DNA from: Sphaerisporangium fuscum
GTDB taxonomy: Bacteria > Actinomycetota > Actinomycetes > Streptosporangiales > Streptosporangiaceae
Assembly (NCBI RefSeq): GCF_018531465.1
Contig: NZ_JAHDTF010000014.1
Location: forward strand, 124,001-188,000
Reading direction: 5' to 3'
Length of the DNA stretch: 64,000 nucleotides
Below the pieces are notes generated by a model. It ran no database searches. It was not told where the DNA came from and saw nothing but the letters and a program-made list of their open reading frames with translations. Positions 40,738 to 49,800 of this stretch are shown one piece after another. Position numbers and translations under genes: made by a program. How positions within the stretch are numbered: position 1 is the stretch's first letter; the number at the start of each line of letters is the position of its first letter.

Positions 40738-40875
40738 CCCCGCGCCCCGGGGAGCACCGGGACCTCCCTCTGTCGCCCGACGCCGCACCACCGCCCGGTC
40801 GCCCTTCTTTCCGCTTGCCCGCCGCGCTCGTCGTGAGCACGGAAGGGCTTCCTTCGACGTCCAGATTGGTGTGAC

Positions 40876-43800
40876 GTGTCCCACACCAGCACCAACCCCA
40901 ACGCCAACGTCAACCCGACCACTCCCGCTGGACCTGTCACCCACGCCATCGGCGGTACCTCGTCCACCGACATCGAGCCCGCATGGGGCCAGTCGTTACC
41001 GGCATGGGCGGACATGTTCATCGCCCTGCTCGCCTCCGGTCAGATGTGGCCGAAGGGGAGCGAGAGCCTGCTGTGGGAGCTCGCCAAGGCGCATCAGGCG
41101 CACTCCGCGGCCCTGGCCGAGGGGGTGGACCCGGGTGTCTCGGCCGGCAAGGCGGTCCTGGCGGGATGGCACGAGCCCGCCTCCGAGGTCTACATGGGGC
41201 GGGTCACCCAGACGCTCGCGGGCGACGGAGGCCTGGTGACGCTGGGCAACGCGCACCAGGTCAAGGCCGTGCAGGTGGACGACTACGCCCGCGAGACCCA
41301 GTACTCCAAGATCTCGGTCAACGTGGCCTTCTGGATCGGGATCACCGCCTTCGCCATCGCCGCCATCGCCTGGTGGTTCACCGCCGGCGCCACGACGCCG
41401 CTCATCGGGCGGTACGCGCTATGGACCCGGACGAAGTTCGACGCGATCTTCGCCCGTCTCGCGGCGGTCGCGCGGCGGTCCGGCGGCAGCGCCCTGACCA
41501 CCCGCCTGGCCGCCTTCCACGCCGCCCTCCCCGCGCCGGTGAGGACCGTCCTCGCCAACCACGTGGTCCGCCACGTGGTCAAGGAGATGATCGAGGAGGC
41601 GGGCGAGGAAGGACTCATCGACTACAAGAGCCAGAAGACGCAGATAGACATGGGGACGCGGAAGGACTGGGACTGGAAGAAGACCAACGCCGCCCTCCTG
41701 GGCGGCGGTGGCGGCGGCATCGGCGGCATCGCCCTGAACAAGCCCATGACGTGGCTGGCGGACCGGGTCCCCATCGTGCGCAGGTTGAGCGAGCTGGCCG
41801 AGAACGGATCCGGCGCCACGGCCGCCCTCGCCGGTTTCGGCCGCGACGCGGCGCACACCGGCATCAACAACATGGCCGCCTCGCCGCTCGGCAGCATCCT
41901 GGCCAACGGGGTCGTCTACGGCCAGTGGGACGTCGCAGGAGCGTTCACCGGGGAGTCCCTGGTGGGGGCGTTCGCGGGCGGCGCGGGGCGCACCCGCTCG
42001 ATCAGCCCGACCAACCCCGACGTCCTGCTCGCGCTGGCGCGCCCGATGCACAGCATCCAGGTCGCCAACACCATGGCCGCGAGGAACGACGCCGCCCGCG
42101 CGGCCCGGATGGCCGGCCAGACCGGCGCCGCCGGTGGCGGTTCCAACCCCTCGGGCCCGTCCGGCCCCTCGGGTCCGGCGGCCGGCCCCTCCGGGTCACC
42201 GTCGGGTCCCGCCACGCCTTCGTCCGGCCCCTCCGCGCCCCCGGCCACCGTCGGCACGCGGTCGACCGGCCCCGCCGCACAAGCAGCCGGCCCCGCACCC
42301 TCGGCAGGCGGCCCGGCCGGACAAGCAGCCGGCCCCGCACCGTCGACAGGCGGCCCCGCCAACCCGTCCGGTGGCCCCGCCAACCCGGCGGGCGGCGCGG
42401 CCGCTCAGGGCGGCGGCAGCGGGCAGTCCTCTTCCGGCGCGCCCGCGAACCCCTCGGGCAGCGGCGCTCCGGCCTCCGGTACCGGCAGCACCCCTGCCTC
42501 GCAGGCCGCTCCCCAGGGCGCGAACGCCCAGACCGGACAGCAGCCCGGCCCGACCCAGACAGGCGGCCAGCAGGCGGGCCCGGCCCAGACCGGCAACCAG
42601 CAGACCGGACCCGCGGCCGGACAGCAGCCCGACCCCTCCCAGACAGGCGGCAGCCAGCAGGCCGGCCCGACGGGCGGCCAGCAGCCCGACCCGGGCCAGA
42701 CCGGCAACCAGCAGACCGGACCGGCGAGCACGGGAGCGCCGGCGGGCGGCCAGGCCGCGCCGTCCGCGTCCAGCCCCGCGCCGCAGGCCGGCACCACGCC
42801 GCAGGCCGGTCCCTCGGGGCAGACGGCTCCGCAGACGACCCCCACCGCCGCTGCCGGGCAAGCCACGCCTTCGTCCCCGAACGCGGCGACGGCCACGCAG
42901 CCCGCCGGCCCGACCGGGCCGCAGTCCGGGACCGGCAACTCCACGACGGCCCAGACGCCCGCCACCGGAGCCGCTCCCGCGCCCCAGGCCGCCCCTACGC
43001 CCCCGGGGCCGCTCTTCATGCCCGGAATGCCCCAGGTGGTAGCCGCCTCCACCACCCCGGCACCGGCACAGGCCGCCCCCACCGGCGCGCAGAGCACGAA
43101 CACCCAGACCGCGCAGACGGCCGGCACGCCCAACGCGCAGCAGAACACCGGCAACCCGAACGGGCAGACCAACCCGAACACCCCGAACGCGCAGCAAGGC
43201 ACCGGCACGCCCAACACCCAACCGAACACGGGTAACCCGAACGGCCAGACCAATCCCGGCACCCCGAACGCGCAGCAAGGCACCGGCACATCCAACACCC
43301 AACCGAACACCGGCAACCCGAACGGCCAGACCAATCCCGGCACCCCGAACGCGCAGCAAGGCACCAGCGGCCAGAGCGGGCAGTCCGGCGCCGGTAATCA
43401 GGCGCAGCCGAACTCGGGTGCGCAGCCGGCCGCCGGGCAGGCCGCGGCTCCGGACACGAGCGGTACCACCGGCGGATCCGCGCCCGCGTCCGGTGCGACT
43501 CCCAGCGGTACCCCCTACAACGGTCCGGACGACCCACGGGTGCACCGCAGGGTCAACACCCTGTTGAGCCGGATCCTGACGCAGGTGGCGCCCGACGCGC
43601 TCCCTCTCGACGACGGCACGATCAGGATGACCGGCCCCGACGGGCGTCCGCTCATCATCCCGGCCGACGCCGTCGCCCGCCTCCACCGCCGGTTGCGGGT
43701 CAGGATGGCGGACGGCGCCCAGAGGCCGCGGCTACGGGTCGAGGCGGCGGCGCTGCTGGGCTTCGCCATGGCGAGGGCCGCTCACACGGCCCCGATGGAG

Positions 43801-46800
43801 GGCGCGCTGAACGCGCTCGGCCGGATCGTCGCCGACACCGAGGACGTTCCGCGCATCGTCACGGACGTGGCGCGCGAGGTCGTGGGCGACCGCTGGGAGC
43901 GCGTGAAGGAGGCCGGGCTCACCCGTGACGGCCTCCGCGTGGCGGAGGCCGCCAACGGTCCCCTCCCCGACGCGTCGTTCGACTACGACACCATGCGCGT
44001 GGGGCCGCTGGAGGAGCAGCGGAAGGCCATCTCCGATCAGGCCGAGAACCTGGGCACCGACCTGGCCCGACAGCCGAGCGGGACGAACACCGCCACGTCC
44101 AGCGGTCCGAACGCCACCACGTCCGGCACCCCGAACCCCGCCACGTCCAGCGGTCCGAACGCCACCACGTCCGGCACCCCGAACACCGCGGCGGGCCCGC
44201 AGGCCGGGGGGACGTCCACGACGCCGAACACCACCGGAACGGGTGGGCCGCGGAACACCACGCCGGCGGCTCGGCCGGCACAGGGAGTCATCCGTGGAGC
44301 CCTCCAGGCGGCGCAGAACCCGCTGACCCGGGCGACCAACGCGTTCAACGCCTATGTCGAGGCCCGGTACGCCGAGTACCGGCACCTGGTGGAGCTGTGG
44401 ACGAACGGCGGCCCCGAGCCGCGGCGCGTCTACCGGGCCGGGATCAGGCGTGTGATCGACGATCTGACCGCGCACGGTCAGCCCGCCCCGGTGCCGCCGT
44501 GGTCGACGCAGCAGCTCCACACGGTCGCGCCCGACGCCACGACCTCGCCGTCCTCGGCCACCTCCACCGCCGCCGCGCCGAACACGGGGTCCTCGACGCC
44601 TGCGAACGCCGCGCCGGCGCCGAACGCCGTTCCAGCGCCGGTCGCCGATCTGGCCGAACGCGTCCAGCGGATACGCGCGTCCCTGGAGCGGACGCAGGCC
44701 GGGCTGGAGGAACGCGAAGCGGAGAACCGGAACCATGTGAGGGAGGCCAAGAAGCGCGAGAAGGAGGCCCGGGAGAAGGCGGACAAGGCGAAGAAGGAGA
44801 AGGACAGCTGGGGAGGCGAGCGCCGGCGGGCCCAGTTGCAGGAGGCGCGGCTCGAACGCATCGCGGCCGAGCATTACCGCCATATCGCCAACAACTATCA
44901 AAAAGCCCTCACCCAGGCCCGGGAGCTTGCCAAGGCCTACAAGGCGCTGTCCGAGGCCCTCGACCGCATCGCCTCCGGGCAGGACCCGACGCCCGTGGCG
45001 GACCTGGCGGCGGAGGTCGCGCGGCTGGCGCGCGAGGCGGACGCCGCGTTCGCCGAGTTCGATAAGGCGATGGTCGACTCGCGGCCGCCGCAGGAGTTGC
45101 TGGCGCTCGGCCTGTCGACCGGCCGTCTGCCGTACCTGACCGCGCTCACCAACGCCGTCAACCAGGAGCTGGCCGACAAGGACGTCAACGACCCCTACAC
45201 GGCGGAAGAGCTGCTGGGGCACCTGCGCGCCGACACCCAGCGGCTCATCTCGGAGGACGGCGTCATCCTGCGCCGCGGCCACGGGAAGAAGCGCGTCGAG
45301 CTGCGGATCGTGCTGGATCTGGGCGAGCCGGTCGAGGTGACGAAGCCGGGTGTGAAGGCCTCCGAGGTGATGATCGGCTCACTGCCCCAGGGCGGCTCGT
45401 CGGTCCAGGCCATGATCTCCCGGGTGCTCAACCTCGCCTTCGGGCCGAACGTGGCGCCTCTGATAGCCGCCATCCCGGAGGACGGCGGCCTGCTGAGCGC
45501 ACTCAAGCGCTTCGCCAAGGCCGTCGCTCTCGGCATCAAGGGCAACGTGGGCCACTCGGAATCGGTGAGCGCGTCGCACGCGGAGTACGTGCTGGACGGC
45601 CAGGTGGCCGACGACCGAGGCGACTCGACGAAGGTCAGCGTCAAGGGTAGTTACCGCATGTACTCCCGCGTACTGAACAGGCGTGGCGCGCCAGGTGCCT
45701 GGACGAGCGTGGCGACCGTCGACAAGGGCGTGGGCAACGACAGGACCGAAGTCGGCCTCCACCTCTCGCACGCCCACACCACCCACGCGCCGGATCAGAA
45801 GTTCACGCTTCCGGACGGTGAGCCGAGGGGACGTTTCCCCAGGTACGTTCCTCTGCACGTCGAAGGGCTGGACGCACTGGCCGACGAGGTCCTGACAGCC
45901 GGCGAACCGATGAACGACGACCTGCGCGAGCAGATCCGCAAGATCCTGACCACGGACCTCCCGGCCCACCTCAAGGAATCCGTCGACGACGTGTACGAGG
46001 AGGTCGTCATCGCCGGGGGGCGCAGGGGCGTCCTGCGGGTGAGAACCACGGTCGTATCGGCGAAAATGGCCTCCCGTCCGGGCTGGAAGCAGTTCCAGGA
46101 GTGGCTCGGCGTCAGCTTCTCCGGCACCACCGCCGCCACGTCCGCCGGCCGCTCCTCCGGTGTGACCATCGGCGGCGAACGCGCGCCCAGCGACGGCTCC
46201 ACGGGCTTCTTCGCCAAGGTGAGGGACATCCTGGCCGCCTGGTTCGGGCTGAAGGGGAAGCTGTCGCTCTCCTTGACGCGCGGGTCGTCCCGGTCGGACG
46301 GCGCGATATCGTCCCGCGTCGGGATCTTCCCTCAGGTGCGGCGCTGGATGGGGCGCACCAACACCTACGACACCACACTGCGGCACGACGTCACCCTCCA
46401 CTTCCCCAACGAGCTGCGCAACCACGTCACCAACCACCTCCCCGGGCGCGGGCCGTCCACCGTCACCCGCAGCGCCAACAGCCGGATGTTCCTGCAGACG
46501 CCCGAGCCGGACGCCGGACGCGCCGGCTGGGAGGTGGACGCGGCCGCCGTGCGGAGGACGAAGAACGGCACCCTGATCCGCAATCCCGACGGGACGGTGC
46601 GTTTCCGCGACGACCCCGTCCAGAAACCGCCGCCCGGCCGCAAGCCGGAGGCGCCGGCGTGGATGAACCAGATTCCGGGCGGCGGCCCCGCGACCCTCTT
46701 CCTGAACCCGGACGAGCTCGCCGAGATGCGCGATCATGCGTTGACGACGCTGCGTGAGCAGGGGCATCTGCCCGAAGTCGACGAGAACGGGCTGCCCAAG

Positions 46801-49800
46801 CCGTCGCTGGACCCGCAGCGGGCGCGGGCCCAGCTCGACAACCTGGCCGAGGTGCGCAAGCAACTGAGCGACAACGCGCTGCAGACGCGGATCAGCCAGG
46901 GCGCGCAGGACGGGATCCTCCTCCACCTGAAGCGCGTGACCACGGGCGGCCCCATTCAGCACGTCACCGTGCTCGTCGGCCTCAAGCCGGTCGGCGAACC
47001 CGCCTACCAGGGTCTGTCGGAGGCCGAAGGCCATGTCGAGCTGAACATCATGTCCAACACCGCCTTGCGCGTGAGGAACTTCGCCAGAAAAGTGGCGATC
47101 TCCTTCAACCTGGGTCTCGAGCGGATCGCCAAGAAGCTCGGCTTCCACTGGTCGGGCTTCGGATTCGGCTACAACTTCGGCCTGTCCAGAAGCGCCGGCT
47201 GGGGCATGGGCTACACGCTGAACGAGGTGACCCTCACCGAGGGTGCGCCGACCGCCATGTTCGGCCAGAAGTACAGGGTCACCATGCACCAGGTGCACGG
47301 GGACGGGTCCAGACAGTCCCTCCTGTCCCCAGAGGTGATGGGGAAGCTGGTGTCGGGAACGCTGTTCATGCCCGCCAGCCTGCTCCCGGACGCGAACGCC
47401 CCGGCGCACGCCCCGGTCACCGTCAACATGAGCACGGACGACCTGCGCCACATGACGCTGCTGGGCATGAACGTGACCGGCATGCAGGACGCGTTCTACA
47501 ACGTGCTGCCCCGCCACGCGCGGGCCGACTCCGAGGCCCATCACGTTCTGGGGGCGTTCGGCAACGTCCGTACCTTCATGGCCGACACCGCCTGGCTGTA
47601 CACCCAGCACCGCATCGACGTGATCCTCCGTGCGCAGGGCCTGCACCCCACTAGCGCGCGGGTCGGGGTCGACGTCTCGCTCGGGGAGTCGACGCTGGTC
47701 GGGGTGGGCAATCTGGTGAACGCGGACATCGCCCTGGCACTGCTGAGCAACTCGACCAACATGGACGCCTCCCGCAGCAACGAGGGGAGCGCCAACGTCG
47801 GCTGGGGCTGGGGCCGGTGGGGCCCGAAGTGGAACGGCTCGGCGTCCCGCAGTGGGGGCCGTTCCTCCTCCCAGGCCTCGATCGTGGGCCGCGAGCCGAT
47901 CACCGTGCAGACCGGAAAAACGTACATCTTCACCGCCCCTGTCAACTACACGGTGACCGGCGAGCACGGCCGTTCGAACTCACGGCAGGACGTGGTGTCC
48001 GACCGCACCGTCCTCTACGCCCTGCCGGAACTGAACGTCCTCACGCGGTACGCGGATGGGGCGTTCCCGCTGCCGCTGCACCTGGCCGCCGACGCCGTGG
48101 AGCGGTACCTGAACGGCCACCTGCGGCTCGAACCCACCCTCGCCATGCGGGTGGTGCGGCGGTACGTCCAGCAACGGGCGGAGGCCATGCGGCAGCAGGC
48201 CGTCCCGGCCGGTTCCCTGATCGCCGGTCACACCGAGGACGAGCTGTTCAGCGGGCTCAGCAAGCGGCTGAACAAGGATCTGGACAAGCCGGCCAAGAAG
48301 CTGGACGACTTCTTCCACCCGGTGCGCTACATGCTCAAGAAGGTCAGGGTGGCCCTGCCGAAGAACTCCGGCCGGCGGATGGGCCTGACCACCTTCGACT
48401 CGGTCGACCTGTACCGGACCTCGGGCGACAGCAAGGGCGACCGCGCGAGCGTGCTGGACGCGGTGCTGGAGCAGGTTCGCAAGGTCTTCCCCGGCGCCGA
48501 GCTTTCCGACCTGGTCATGGACCGCGCCCTGGTCGGCATGCTGGTGGGCGACAACTGGTGGGGTACCGTGCGCAACCAGCTCACGCCCACCGGTCTGTCC
48601 TGGGAGCAGCCGGTGCGGGTGGGCCCGCACCAGACGGAGCTGCTGCGGATCAACCTGAAGACGGAGTTCGTCAACGAGATGGCACTGCTGCACAGCCGGG
48701 ACGACGAGTCCGTCGACATCGACCAGGTCTACGGGTACGAGGAAACGGGAGAGTCCCGCTCGTCCGGTTACGGAGTCGGCACCGGCGTCGGCACCGACGT
48801 CCCGGGAGGGCAGGTCGCGGGCAGCGTGGGCGGCGGCACGCACCGCGGCCACGGCAAGTCGAAGTCGGAAGGCGAGCAGTTCACCGATATCGAGCGCGAG
48901 GCCTCCTTCGACGGCTCCGACCTCGTTTCGCAGATCGTCAGAGTGACCGTCTCGGCCGAACGGGTGTCCCTCCCCGCGGGCCGGCGGGGCAACTTCCTCA
49001 CCCGGCCCCTGCACGCCCTCGCCCGGCTCGTCCGCCGCGGCACCCATGCCCTGAACATCGGCACGCGGAACAGGGTGCGGCACGCCGGCATAGAGACGGC
49101 CCCCGAGCCGATCGTGCTGGTCGGCACGGCGGTCCGCCGGGTGCCGGACGGCCTCACGGTCCGGGCGGAGCAGAACCGGCCGCTCCCGGACCCGCTCCCC
49201 GATGCCCGGCCACAGGAGCTGCCGGACAACTACTACCCGGCCGAGGTGGTCGCCGACGACCTTCCCGGCGTCGCCCTCGCCGCTCTGGCCGACCTGATCG
49301 GCCCGGAAGGCGTCGAGGAGCAGAGGGTGCGCGTCACGGACGCCCTGTTGCCGATGGCGTTGACGGCCAAGTTCAAGCTGATGTTCAGCCCGCAGGGGCA
49401 CCGGATGGTGCGTCTCCACCTCCCCGGGAACGTGAAGCTGGACGTGATGCTGCACGCCTCGGCGCCCACGGAGGAACAGCTCATCGTCGGGCCGCGGGAG
49501 AACATCGAACGCGGCGACGCCCGGCGCCGGCAGAACAATCATGGCCACGCGGACGACCGTAACCAGCTGACGCCGGTGAGCCGCAACGGCGAGGTCAAGG
49601 AGGAGCACGCCGGCAGCGTGAGCGTGTCGTCCGGTGACCAGGTCGGCGACCACACCTCCTCCAGCGGCGGCATGCGCAAGGAGAAGACGCTCAACGAGAA
49701 GGGCCGGATGGTCGAGTCCACCTTCCGGGTGGGCTTCAAGCTCTCGTTCCGGATCTCCAGGGTGCGGCGGAACGGCACCGAGCGGGTCGTCAGGGTGGTC

